From: Nitrosopolaris sp035691865
Lineage (GTDB): Archaea > Thermoproteota > Nitrososphaeria > Nitrososphaerales > Nitrososphaeraceae
Reading direction: 5' to 3'
Assembly (NCBI GenBank): GCA_035691865.1
Contig: DASSIM010000143.1
Coordinates: 1 to 29,197, forward strand
Length of the DNA: 29,197 bases
Of the stretch, positions 1 through 7,990 are shown piece by piece. How positions within the stretch are numbered: position 1 is the stretch's first letter; every line of letters begins with the position of its first letter. The position numbers were made by a program, and so were the translations under genes. Below the pieces are notes generated by a model. It was not told the DNA's origin and did no database searches. It was given only the letters and a program-made list of their open reading frames with translations.

Positions 1-480
1 TTTGATATTTCTAACTTCGGAAATACGTACGCTGTTGGAGCCTGTGTACGCTTTGTAGATGGGAAACCGCACAAAGATGGATACAGGAAGTTCAAAATTA
101 GGTTGACTTTCAATCAGAATGATTTCGCAATGATACAAGAAATAGTGTCGCGAAGATATTCACCAACACAACCCGAAAATAACACTCTACCTGACCTGAT
201 AGTAATTGATGGAGGGAAAGGACAATTACATTCTGCAATAGATGCCCTGCATAAAGCCGGATTGGAAGTACCCTGCATATCGATTGCAAAGGCAAATGAA
301 GAAATCTATTCTCCAGGCACGTCCCATCCTGTCATTCTTTCTAGAAATAGTGCCGCGCTAAAAGTGATACAGTATATCAGAGATGAATCACATCGGTTCT
401 GCTTAGCCTACAACAGGAACTTGAGGAGAATTAAGACTAATCATAAAACTGTTGGCAGTCCGCCTTTACTAGAAACCTAG
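1..480 (+). CDS. uvrC: UvrC excinuclease subunit, C-terminal part (partial at window start)
   Basis: Frame 1 is open from the first base. It encodes the RNase H-like nuclease domain of UvrC, which makes the 5' incision in UvrABC nucleotide excision repair. Visible landmarks are FDIS at the very start, VIDGGKGQL (Asp at about residue 70 of the visible part), the IAK..EEIY stretch, and IRDESHRF near the end. These carry the acidic and His residues of the family active site. The protein stops about 25 residues after the HRF motif, where bacterial UvrC normally continues into a helix-hairpin-helix domain needed for DNA binding. No PGIG-like HhH motif is seen in the frame I read past that point. 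UvrC is a bacterial repair system found in some mesophilic archaea, including Thaumarchaeota. The N-terminal GIY-YIG part lies outside the window. Confidence 0.93.
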   Translation, partial: FDISNFGNTYAVGACVRFVDGKPHKDGYRKFKIRLTFNQNDFAMIQEIVSRRYSPTQPENNTLPDLIVIDGGKGQLHSAIDALHKAGLEVPCISIAKANEEIYSPGTSHPVILSRNSAALKVIQYIRDESHRFCLAYNRNLRRIKTNHKTVGSPPLLET

Positions 481-568
481 TTCTCGTTTCTATGATGTCT
501 TAATCGACAAGGAACCAGTAACTTAAAATAAATTCAATATATCAAGCACTCAATAGTCAGTCAAACCA

Positions 569-1960
569 TTGAGTGTACGAAAATTAGTAATCGCTGGTGT
601 AACCAGCGGAGTAGGGAAGAGTACAGTTGCAGCAGCAATTATGTATGCCCTTAGGAGGAAAGGCTTCGTAGTTCAACCTTTCAAAGTTGGTCCTGACTTT
701 ATCGATCCCAGTTATCATACCTATGTGACAGGTAGGCAATCACGAAACCTGGATATATGGATGATGCGCAAGAGCGGGGTACTACAGTGTTTCAATAACT
801 GCTGTTTTGACGCTGACTTTGGGGTAATCGAAGGAGCTATGGGGCTTTTTGACGGAGTATCTGGTAAAGATGATTTCGGTAGTACGGCTCATATTGCCAG
901 ACTTCTGGATGCATCCATAATATTAGTGATTGACGCTGCGAAAGCAGCGAGATCCATCGCGGCGATTGCTTTGGGTTTCATACACTTTAACGAATCGTTA
1001 AAGATTGCAGGAATTATTTTAAATAATGTCTCAAGTCAGAGACATGCGACTCTTATTAGGGATGCTTTTGCGGGAAAAATAAAAGTTCCAATTGTAGGTG
1101 TTATAGAGAGGAACATAAAAATAAGGATGGAAGAGCGTCGCCTAGGTCTGATCCCTACTCCAACACTTGGAGACAAAAAAAAGAGAGTGATAATTCGCTC
1201 GGCAAAATATGCGGCTGAGCAGATTAACCTCGACAAAATAAGAGACGTGTGGCAGGTGCCAAGGGAGGTGCATAGTAAACAATCTACAGCGGAATTGTCG
1301 ACCAATAGAGGAAAGGTGGCTATCGCGTTGGACGAATCATTCAATTTTTACTATGCTGACAACTTTGATGCTCTCAGGAAACAACGTCTAAGCTTATCAT
1401 TTTTCAGTCCCGTTCATGATTGCACTTTACCTGATGATATATCTGGTATTATACTTGGAGGTGGATTCCCAGAAATTTTGTCAGAAGAACTCAGTAAAAA
1501 CAATTCTATGAAAATGTCAATTTTGAAGGCAGCCGAACACGGTATTCCAATTTATGCCGAATGCGGCGGGTTAATGTACCTAACCCGATCAATCGGCGAA
1601 TACGAACTGGGCCGTCGAAGCAATAAAAAATGGAAAAAGAAGAAGATGGTCGGCCTCATTGATGCGGATACTATCATGACTCAAAAATTAACTTTGAATT
1701 ATACTAAAGCTGACTGTAATGCATCTCCATTTGGCACCATTTCTAATATCCGTGGACACGAATTTCATTACTCAAGGATTAGAAATATCGCGGACGATGC
1801 AAAATTCGCTTACAGAATGGGTAAAGGTTATGGGGTTGACGGCAAAAGGGATGGTTTTAAAGTCCATAACTGCCTTGCGTCATATATGCATCTCCACTTC
1901 GCCGATACACGGTTGTCACGGCATCTTGTTGAAACTTTCAATAAAAATCGAACTCGGTAA
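569..1960 (+). CDS. cbiA: Cobyrinic acid a,c-diamide synthase (CbiA/CobB family)
   Basis: This enzyme amidates the a and c side chains of cobyrinic acid in an ATP- and glutamine-dependent reaction during cobalamin synthesis. At 463 aa it is full length for the family. The P-loop GVTSGVGKST lies at residues 10-19, followed by FKVGPDFIDPSYH, the typical dethiobiotin-synthetase-like N-terminal domain. The C-terminal class I glutamine amidotransferase domain has the nucleophile Cys332 in YAECGGLMYL and the GHEFHYS signature at 396-402. The start is TTG; the sequence aligns with the family from the first few residues, so a later start is unlikely. It points away from the other cbi genes and converges on the SRPBCC gene 42 bp downstream. 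An AATATAT stretch about 30 nt upstream could be its TATA box. Confidence 0.95.
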   Translation: MSVRKLVIAGVTSGVGKSTVAAAIMYALRRKGFVVQPFKVGPDFIDPSYHTYVTGRQSRNLDIWMMRKSGVLQCFNNCCFDADFGVIEGAMGLFDGVSGKDDFGSTAHIARLLDASIILVIDAAKAARSIAAIALGFIHFNESLKIAGIILNNVSSQRHATLIRDAFAGKIKVPIVGVIERNIKIRMEERRLGLIPTPTLGDKKKRVIIRSAKYAAEQINLDKIRDVWQVPREVHSKQSTAELSTNRGKVAIALDESFNFYYADNFDALRKQRLSLSFFSPVHDCTLPDDISGIILGGGFPEILSEELSKNNSMKMSILKAAEHGIPIYAECGGLMYLTRSIGEYELGRRSNKKWKKKKMVGLIDADTIMTQKLTLNYTKADCNASPFGTISNIRGHEFHYSRIRNIADDAKFAYRMGKGYGVDGKRDGFKVHNCLASYMHLHFADTRLSRHLVETFNKNRTR

Positions 1961-2002
1961 AGATTGCAAAACATTTTTGCACCTGCTAAAGTCGTTAAGT
2001 CA

Positions 2003-2437
2003 TCAACGGCTATGTTCAACCTTTTTTTTCAATGCATAGTTCATTTCTTCGAATGTGTGACGAATATCTTTATCCATACGGACCGCAAGGAAGGTTCCAA
2101 TACCACTGAATATTTCTCTATGAATAAAACGTACACGGCTTTGTTCGAGTGTCTCTATTGTAAATATGCGCTCACCATTCAACAGCCCTGGTAGCAAGCC
2201 TTTGCCATACCACCTGAGTTCATGATTTGGTTCAATTTTTGTTAGAGTAGGTCTATACGTCCTATTTTTTCCATTTGAAGTCGAGATGTGTATCTCTAAC
2301 TTTGACCCCTCCTTAATACTTCCAATAATTTCGCGAATAAACGGATTCCAGTCTGGGAAATGATCAAAATCCGTAAGCACTTGCCAAACCCTTTCAGCTG
2401 ATGCGTTTATCTCAATTTCTGTTTTTATTTCCTTCAA
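2003..2437 (-). CDS. SRPBCC (START/Bet v1-like) family protein
   Basis: The 144-aa protein fits the SRPBCC ligand-binding fold. It begins with the typical strand and helix EIEINASAERVWQVLTDFDHF, followed by PDWNPFI, and ends with a long C-terminal helix rich in charged residues. Proteins of this type (polyketide cyclase/dehydrase-like, COG3832 neighbourhood) bind hydrophobic ligands; substrate and role here cannot be read from sequence. It lies downstream of the CBS-domain gene on the same strand with a gap of about 95 bp. Its 3' end faces cbiA. No signal peptide or catalytic motif is evident. The ATG start is well placed relative to the domain. Confidence 0.8.
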   Translation of the reverse strand: MKEIKTEIEINASAERVWQVLTDFDHFPDWNPFIREIIGSIKEGSKLEIHISTSNGKNRTYRPTLTKIEPNHELRWYGKGLLPGLLNGERIFTIETLEQSRVRFIHREIFSGIGTFLAVRMDKDIRHTFEEMNYALKKKVEHSR

Positions 2438-2532
2438 AGGTCATCTTTTTTTGTTCTTCCTCGAACTTCTAGTTAAATTTTTTTGCTCTTAAGGGGGCAA
2501 ATGTTTTCTTCGAATCGAGTTACAAGCCCAGT

Positions 2533-3000
2533 TTAGCTCAGGCGCATTCCTTCTTCTTCATTTTCGTGTAACAGGCTCTGGATGATAGCGCCATTAACTT
2601 CATCCATATCGACCTTTTGTTTCAAATAATTAGTAAAGTTTCTTGTGCTAATAATCCCTTCAGCTCCATTCTGACCGACAATTAGCAGATGTCTTACTTT
2701 ATTTTGGATCATTTTGCTAGCTGCTACTTGTAGAAGAGAGCTCGAATCGACAGTAATAACAGGAGTCGACATCATTTCCTGAATAATGACTTTGCTACTG
2801 CTCACATCTTTAGCACACACGCGTCTCACCAGGTCGCGCTCCGTTACTATTCCCACATGCTTACCTTCGCCGTCAACGACTAACAGGGAGCTCACGTTAC
2901 TATTTCTCAACTTCTTGGCTGCGTGTTGAGCAGTGTCAGATTCATCGATGGTTTCCAGTCTCTCACTCATAATCTCTCCAATTGTTGTCATATATGTCAC
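2533..3000 (-). CDS. Tandem CBS-domain protein
   Basis: The protein is a CBS pair with almost nothing else. The first CBS runs from IGEIMSERLETI through GIVTERDLVRRV, the second from MMSTPVITV through GIISTRNFTNYL. CBS pairs bind adenine nucleotides or S-adenosyl compounds and usually regulate a partner. No effector domain is fused. The longest start is GTG at 3000; an ATG three codons later (2991) is an alternative. A TATA-like ACTATATTAA sits about 25 nt upstream of the GTG, which fits a leaderless transcript starting at or near it. It is separated from cbiC by only about 40 bp but appears to have its own promoter. The link to cobalamin synthesis is positional only. Confidence 0.88.
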   Translation of the reverse strand: MTYMTTIGEIMSERLETIDESDTAQHAAKKLRNSNVSSLLVVDGEGKHVGIVTERDLVRRVCAKDVSSSKVIIQEMMSTPVITVDSSSLLQVAASKMIQNKVRHLLIVGQNGAEGIISTRNFTNYLKQKVDMDEVNGAIIQSLLHENEEEGMRLS

Positions 3001-3020
3001 AGAACTGTTGTTCGTACTTG

Positions 3021-3030
3021 TTAATATAGT
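3021..3030 (-). promoter_or_regulatory. Putative TATA box of the CBS-domain gene
   Basis: The minus strand reads ACTATATTAA, centred about 25 nt before the GTG start at 3000. That is the usual archaeal TATA-to-TSS distance and suggests a leaderless or nearly leaderless message. It lies at the 3' end of cbiC, so the CBS gene may be transcribed separately from the cbi group. Confidence 0.4.
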
Positions 3031-3043
3031 ATGAAATATTATG

Positions 3044-3739
3044 TTACAAATGATGGGAGTTCTGAAGTAGTAGCATCAATGCATTCATTATTGAAGACGC
3101 TGCGGCGCTGCCTCCTTTCCTGCCACTATTAGTGATAAATGGAATTTTTGTCCTAGAAAGTTCCTCTTTGGACTCCGGTGCGGAGACGAACCCAACGGGC
3201 ATTCCTATAACTAGCGCTGGTTTAGTCGCGCCCTCACTTATCATTTTTATCGTTTCAAATAATGCAGTCGGGGCATTACCTATGAGTACAATTCCCTCAT
3301 TCATTTCATTTGCCGATTGACGCATTGCCATTTCAGATCTAGTTTTGTTTAATCGACGCGACCTTTCTATGAACGTTTTATTTGAGATATGACAGACAGC
3401 GTTTAGCCCAAGAGCTGAAAGCGATTTTTTGTTTAAAGCCGCGAGAACCATATCTACATCGGTGACTATAGTACATTTGTTTTTCATAGCATTAAAGCCT
3501 GAAGCTAGCGCATCATTACGAAATATTATCTTAGCCGTAGTCACAAAGTCGAAATCTGCTGTGGCATGTATAACCCTCCGTACAATATCCCACTCTAACC
3601 GATTATAGTCATGATCCCCCACCTCGCTATCTATTATCTCAAAGCTTTTTCTCTCGATATTGAACGCTCTTTCCGCCATTCCTCTATTGAAAGCAGTTTC
3701 TGCTCGCTGGTCAGAATTATCCAAATCTTTTTTCTTCAA
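3044..3739 (-). CDS. cbiC: Precorrin-8X / cobalt-precorrin-8 methylmutase
   Basis: CbiC (CobH family) moves the methyl group from C-11 to C-12 to form (cobalt-)hydrogenobyrinic acid. The visible hallmark is RRVIHATAD with the catalytic-type His58, followed by the core typical of the family (DVDMVLAALNK, then GNAPTALFETI and IGMPVGFVSAPESKE). The 231-aa ORF starts with TTG directly after a GGGAGG sequence and overlaps the end of cbiX by 23 bp. The family usually places this His near residue 40, so the true start may be further in, for example ATG at 3679 (Met21), which would remove the overlap. It is the last cbi gene of the minus-strand group. Confidence 0.93.
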   Translation of the reverse strand: MKKKDLDNSDQRAETAFNRGMAERAFNIERKSFEIIDSEVGDHDYNRLEWDIVRRVIHATADFDFVTTAKIIFRNDALASGFNAMKNKCTIVTDVDMVLAALNKKSLSALGLNAVCHISNKTFIERSRRLNKTRSEMAMRQSANEMNEGIVLIGNAPTALFETIKMISEGATKPALVIGMPVGFVSAPESKEELSRTKIPFITNSGRKGGSAAASSIMNALMLLLQNSHHL

Positions 3740-4475
3740 CCTCCCTTGCTCGCTCGATTAAAAGATCAATTAATTTCTGATCCACTCCCAAATGACTCGT
3801 CATAAATGCGTTTTCGAACGGGTATTTTTTTAGTGCGTCATTGACGTCGGCAATTACGTCCCGTTTTATATGGGCTCCCTTATGAAGAAAGTATGGCATT
3901 AATATGACAACTTTAGGATTATCATCGAGCATGTTTTTTAGCCCTTGCTCTATGTTAGGCTTGTCCAATTCAAGAAAACAGAATTTCACTGCACGATAGA
4001 ATGGCGTTAATGTATTGACGATATGAACAAAGGCATCTTTGGCATTTTTATCGCTGCTGCCGTGGCCTATAAGAAGAATATCGCATTCAAGATCGGAGCA
4101 TCGAATACTCTTTTCTCTCTTCAAGCTGCTGATCCGATCCATCACCAAATGTGTCATCATAGAATTGTAACTAAGAGGCTTTGTTATGACCAAATTCAGC
4201 TTTTTGATCTTACAAATTCTAGCGCTTTGCCTAACCGTCTCCTTCAATTTCATACCAGGATAAAGAAAATACGGCATAACAGTTATGCAATCTGCACCAT
4301 TTTCTTGACATTTTTTGATTCCTTCCTCGATGAATGGCGGAAGTACTTCCAAAAAACAATAATTTGCGTAATAATATCCTGCGCTAGTTTTGACACGTGA
4401 ACATATATCCTCCAGTTCTTGTCTGACTTCAGGCTCTCTACTTCCTCTATCTACAATCAGTATTGCTTTTTTCAA
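3717..4475 (-). CDS. cbiX: Two-domain sirohydrochlorin cobaltochelatase (CbiX, long form)
   Basis: The enzyme inserts cobalt into sirohydrochlorin, the first committed step of the anaerobic cobalamin route. The 252-aa chain contains two tandem CbiX domains (about 1-120 and 130-250). The second keeps both metal-handling histidines: His138 in LIGHGSSD and His202 in MPYFLHKGAH. The first has DRGSRE, with Arg10 where His is expected, and MPYFLYPGMK, with Lys76 where His is expected. The second domain is therefore probably the catalytic one. The start is TTG, 4 bp after the cbiG stop, with GTGAGG upstream as a possible ribosome-binding site; translational coupling with cbiG is likely. Ni or Fe specificity cannot be excluded by sequence, but the cbi context supports cobalt. 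Confidence 0.93.
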   Translation of the reverse strand: MKKAILIVDRGSREPEVRQELEDICSRVKTSAGYYYANYCFLEVLPPFIEEGIKKCQENGADCITVMPYFLYPGMKLKETVRQSARICKIKKLNLVITKPLSYNSMMTHLVMDRISSLKREKSIRCSDLECDILLIGHGSSDKNAKDAFVHIVNTLTPFYRAVKFCFLELDKPNIEQGLKNMLDDNPKVVILMPYFLHKGAHIKRDVIADVNDALKKYPFENAFMTSHLGVDQKLIDLLIERAREVEEKRFG

Positions 4476-4479
4476 ATTG

Positions 4480-5550
4480 CTAAAACCTCACCCTGGCAAC
4501 TGCCACAGTAAGGTCTGGGGGATATTTTTGTTTTGGCACCACTAAATCACCTTTGGCACTCAGAATTGCAGAGGCCTCCGACACGCTCGGAGTACCTTCG
4601 AATCTTTTTACAGTCTCAGAGGGATTTGGGACTGGTACAAGTCCGAGTCTGATTCTGTCATAAACCTCTACAGGGATCCCGTGAAGGGATGAAAAATCTT
4701 GCAAGCCTTTTACACCCGCCTCTCGACTGATCGACGCAATATTTCTTATCGAATTGAAGCTCAAGCCTTCATTTTTCATTGCATTCTTCACACCATCTTC
4801 GACAACCCCGCAGACCGTATCCCGATGAATTCCTATCCCTACCACTAAGCTTTTTGGCCTATAGACAACTGATTTTGCTAGAATTAGCTGGTCATTGATT
4901 ATTCTATCCGAAATAACTAGCGCTCCTTTAAACTGCGATGACTTTAAATCTTCCAGATTACGCACAACTGTCACGTTACTAGGCAACGATTTATTCTGCC
5001 ACCAATCCTTTTCGCCAGCCTCCTGATACACGCCAATTTGTTCTTCATTAACCATGAGGGCACTGACCTTAGTGACATTTTCAAAGTTCTCGATAGTCCA
5101 TGAAAACTCTCTTCCCAGCAGGTCAACAGCAATAGTGTCGTTTACATCTGCTGCTGTAGTTATTACCGGCTGACAGTTGTCAAAAAAGGATGCAACTAAC
5201 CTTGCAAGTGAATTTGCCCCCCCAAGGTGTCCTGAAAGAGCACTGATAACAAATTGTGCCTTGTCGTCAATTACAACAACCGCAGGGTCTGTCTTCTTGT
5301 CCACTAGAAATGGTGCAATTAGCCTGATTACTGCGCCTAGCGAAAATACACATATCAGTGCATCATTTTTTTTGAACAGATTTGCTACCAACTGAGAGGT
5401 TTGTTCTCCAAACCAATTCACGTGGGACATTGACTGGTTGGCATATTTTATAGGTGCATAAACTTGTACTTCTGGCATTTTCTTTAAAATATTGTTTGCG
5501 ATATCGATTCCATGCCTTGTGATGGCAATCACAGCTATGTTTCTTGTCAT
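4480..5550 (-). CDS. cbiG: Cobalt-precorrin-5A hydrolase
   Basis: CbiG opens the delta-lactone of cobalt-precorrin-5A, releasing acetaldehyde during ring contraction. Three parts are visible: an N-terminal domain (IAVIAITRHG start, then CVFSLGAVIRLIAPFL), a central SGHLGGANSLARLVA / TTAADVNDTIAVD region, and the C-terminal CbiG domain from LVVGIGIHRDT through GLVPVPNPSETV to the end. I chose ATG at 5550; an in-frame TTG at 5568 would add six residues (MNLIAP) not expected in the family. The gene lies 324 bp downstream of cbiD and 4 bp upstream of cbiX. The final codons overlap the putative ribosome-binding site of cbiX. Confidence 0.93.
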   Translation of the reverse strand: MTRNIAVIAITRHGIDIANNILKKMPEVQVYAPIKYANQSMSHVNWFGEQTSQLVANLFKKNDALICVFSLGAVIRLIAPFLVDKKTDPAVVVIDDKAQFVISALSGHLGGANSLARLVASFFDNCQPVITTAADVNDTIAVDLLGREFSWTIENFENVTKVSALMVNEEQIGVYQEAGEKDWWQNKSLPSNVTVVRNLEDLKSSQFKGALVISDRIINDQLILAKSVVYRPKSLVVGIGIHRDTVCGVVEDGVKNAMKNEGLSFNSIRNIASISREAGVKGLQDFSSLHGIPVEVYDRIRLGLVPVPNPSETVKRFEGTPSVSEASAILSAKGDLVVPKQKYPPDLTVAVARVRF

Positions 5551-5568
5551 TGGGGCTATCAAGTTCAA

Positions 5569-5892
5569 TCAGGTGGTAGAAAATAAAAAATCTTTCTTAA
5601 ATTATCTGTGAGTATAATGCATAATTTTTCTCAGCTAAATTACATAGTGTTCAACCACGTAGCCATGAAGGATTACGGAAGCTTGCATCAGAACTAATAA
5701 GCCAAGCAACTTCCTGGAAATACCATACCTGAACAATACATTTATGAGGTCAAGACCCAATCCTTATTTTTTCGGTTAGGTGTTTCGAATCCAAAGTTTG
5801 TCAGCTCTAGGACAACCAAGACCGATAATGACAAGTAAAGCGATGATTGTGCGGTTAGAATGGGTGGCGTGTAAAGAGTAGATCTCACGATT
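5569..5892. other. cbiD-cbiG intergenic stretch
   Basis: These 324 bp separate cbiD from cbiG on the minus strand. I see no gene, tRNA or convincing riboswitch. The gap is long for an operon and may hold a separate promoter for cbiG-cbiX-cbiC, but no clear TATA box stands out. Confidence 0.5.
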
Positions 5893-7164
5893 TCATGCGC
5901 AGTGGGAGAGACCACCAGGAAACTGTCCCGATACTTTGCCATCAAAATCAAACATGATAACTTCTAACTCCAACTCACCTTTCGAGTAGTCATGCATTTG
6001 TTCGTAGACTTTTTTGCAAATCAAATCAAAGAAACCGGTTATTTGATAATTCATAATTATTTCAAATACGTGTCTAGCCGTATTGGCATTTCTTATCTCC
6101 TGTAGAATTGACATCGGAATCTCAGGGAAGCACTCAGAAGCAACGTGCGCCATGAACTCCATGTCGACGTGCGAGCCTCGAACATGTGTCTGCTTGATTC
6201 CCATTGACATTTTCGTTAACTTTCCTACAAAACCTGCTATCGTAGCCTTTCTGATTTGTTTTAGCGCGCAATGTCTTATGGAGTAACCAGCAAAGTCTCC
6301 CATTTGAATGAAGCAGTGTTCTGGAAGAGCTCTAGCAAAAAGCTCTTTAGCAAAGTCTTCACTCCGACCGCCTGTTGTCAACACAACCTGCTCATCACCC
6401 ATTGCTCGGGCTACATCCAGAGCCTGTCGAATTGCAGCTGCAAAAGAGGCAGTCGAGTATGGAAATACGATCCCAGTCGTCCCGAGTATTGAAATCCCTC
6501 CGATTATCCCGAGTCTTGGATTGTCAGTTTTCTTTGCAATTTCTTCTCCCTTAGGTACTGAAATAACGACTTTTACACCGTGGTGCTTCAAGGTTTCCGC
6601 CGCAACTTCGCTAACTGCCTTTTCGATCATTTTTTTTGGACTTGGATTGATTGCGGGCTTACCGATATCTATCCCAAGGCCAGGCTTTGTCACTCTGCCG
6701 ACACCATTCCCTCCATCAATCGAAACAATTCCAACCTCGCTAGTGAGAAAAACAGTTGAGCAAACCTCCGCCTTGTCCGTGACATCGGGATCATCCCCCG
6801 CATCTTTAACGACTGCTGCAGTAGCTGAATATTGTCCCTTTGTAGCGTTTGTCCATGCGATGCGGATGTTTATTGTTTTCCCCTTGGGCAAAGTTACTGA
6901 AACATCGTTAACGGCTTTCCCGGATAGCAGCGCGATAAGAGCTGCTTTAGTCGCCGCGGTCGCCGCAGTTCCAGTTGTAAATCCAGTCCTCAGAGCACCC
7001 CGATTCCTTTTTTCTTGAATTTCCTGAGGCAGCTGCTGCTCTCTCTCGGCCAGCTCGAGATCTTTTTGGACTTCCATATCTTGTACGTCTCTTGACGTTT
7101 CTTCTTCGCTACTTTGGGTTTCATCATTCCCACCCGCGTCATATAACATTTCGAAATCCACCAC
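5893..7164 (-). CDS. cbiD: Cobalt-precorrin-5B (C1)-methyltransferase
   Basis: CbiD uses S-adenosylmethionine to methylate C-1 of the contracted corrin ring. The core begins with ALRTGFTTGTAATAATKAAL at residues 57-76 and continues through VTLPKGKTI, DAGDDPDVTDKAEV, GIDIGKPAINP and LGIIGGISILGTTGIVFPYS, all characteristic of CbiD. The ORF starts with GTG and carries about 55 extra N-terminal residues rich in Glu and Gln, probably a disordered or coiled segment. No start codon closer to the core is obvious in the acidic stretch apart from Met30, so part of the extension could be untranslated. CbiD is the first gene of the minus-strand cbi group. Confidence 0.94.
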   Translation of the reverse strand: MVDFEMLYDAGGNDETQSSEEETSRDVQDMEVQKDLELAEREQQLPQEIQEKRNRGALRTGFTTGTAATAATKAALIALLSGKAVNDVSVTLPKGKTINIRIAWTNATKGQYSATAAVVKDAGDDPDVTDKAEVCSTVFLTSEVGIVSIDGGNGVGRVTKPGLGIDIGKPAINPSPKKMIEKAVSEVAAETLKHHGVKVVISVPKGEEIAKKTDNPRLGIIGGISILGTTGIVFPYSTASFAAAIRQALDVARAMGDEQVVLTTGGRSEDFAKELFARALPEHCFIQMGDFAGYSIRHCALKQIRKATIAGFVGKLTKMSMGIKQTHVRGSHVDMEFMAHVASECFPEIPMSILQEIRNANTARHVFEIIMNYQITGFFDLICKKVYEQMHDYSKGELELEVIMFDFDGKVSGQFPGGLSHCA

Positions 7165-7545
7165 AAAAATTCATACCAGGATGGTACCATCCCCCTCATC
7201 TAGGGATTCCTGTTGACGCCTGCGTTTTGTCGATAGACATAGAGTTGTTGGCTCATACCGTTGCAAATTTTCGCTGATCATCGTAGGATTGCGGCATGCA
7301 CGCAGGCATTATACTTTGTCATTGCAATTATTGGTGCTTAGCGAATGTGGAAGAGGTTGTGTTCAGAAATAGCCGGAAGAGATGAGGTGAGAACGGATCC
7401 CCTTCCAGTAACATTCTGCTGATGCGTGCATTAGTTTCGAATATCGTGGATACTATGTTTCTACATATCATCTTCGATCCAATTAGGCCTTTCGTAATGG
7501 CCTCTTATTGGCTTCGTTTGTTCCAAATTTTGCTAAATGATACCA
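7165..7545. other. Gene-poor stretch upstream of cbiD
   Basis: I find no supported gene here. The part nearest 7165 should contain the cbiD promoter, though no strong TATA box is obvious. The far end abuts the short-chain dehydrogenase remnant and could hold its further decayed 3' part. Confidence 0.45.
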
Positions 7546-7780
7546 AGTATTGTTTACTAAGATGTCGTTCTCCCCGCTGGCCTCTAGTGATTCGTCTAAT
7601 AGCTGGTCAACCCCGGATATACCAATTTGGCACCAAATGCTTCGATGCTTATTTCGTTGGCCGATTGGACTGTCCCTTGCTTACTCCCAGAACTCCTTTG
7701 CCATTGATCTCGAATTCCATCGCTACTGATAAACGCATTCCTCTAGTAGCACTTGTAATCACGGCCATGCATGATGACAT
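7546..7780 (-). pseudogene. Decayed short-chain dehydrogenase/reductase (N-terminal half)
   Basis: Three pieces of an SDR-family oxidoreductase can be read on the minus strand in three successive frames. From 7780 the first reads AVITSATRGMRLSVAMEFEI then NGKGVLGVSKGQSN, matching the SDR nucleotide-binding start, where T-G-x-x-x-G-x-G is expected. Here two glycines are lost (TSATRGMR). In a second frame it continues ANEISIEAFGAKLVYPG, and in a third SGVDQLLDESLEASGENDIL then VNN, matching the DILVNNAG strand. No catalytic Tyr-x-x-x-Lys region could be recognised beyond this. The frame changes, motif losses and missing C-terminal half show a dead gene. An unrelated ORF on the opposite strand (7422-7847) is its shadow. 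Confidence 0.7.
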
Positions 7781-7990
7781 TCGCTTAGTTCCTCTCGATT
7801 CTTCTTTATTATCTGTATCTGATACTTACCCACAGTATTCAATATAAGTCAAGATTTAGTTCTACGATCCAGCTCAAGTCCTATTTTGGACCTGCGTTTG
7901 ATTCATATTGACTAAAGCAATACGAAATGTATATCGTCCTCAGTACAAATTGCAGCAAACGTCGTCAGGAATCTGGAACGGGAGGACTAC

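Noticed and set aside
5775..5800. T-loop-like GTTTCGAATCC in the cbiD-cbiG gap
   Set aside because: The flanking bases do not form a 5-bp T stem and no acceptor, D or anticodon arm can be built, so it is not a tRNA.
5551..5893. Cobalamin riboswitch before the cbi genes
   Set aside because: No B12-box-like sequence or long structured leader was seen, and cobalamin riboswitches are a bacterial feature.
6308..7018. 236-aa plus-strand ORF
   Set aside because: It lies opposite cbiD, whose conserved motifs run through the whole stretch; the plus frame has no recognisable domain and is a shadow.
7422..7847. 141-aa plus-strand ORF
   Set aside because: It has no domain or promoter signal, and the opposite strand carries the short-chain dehydrogenase relic.
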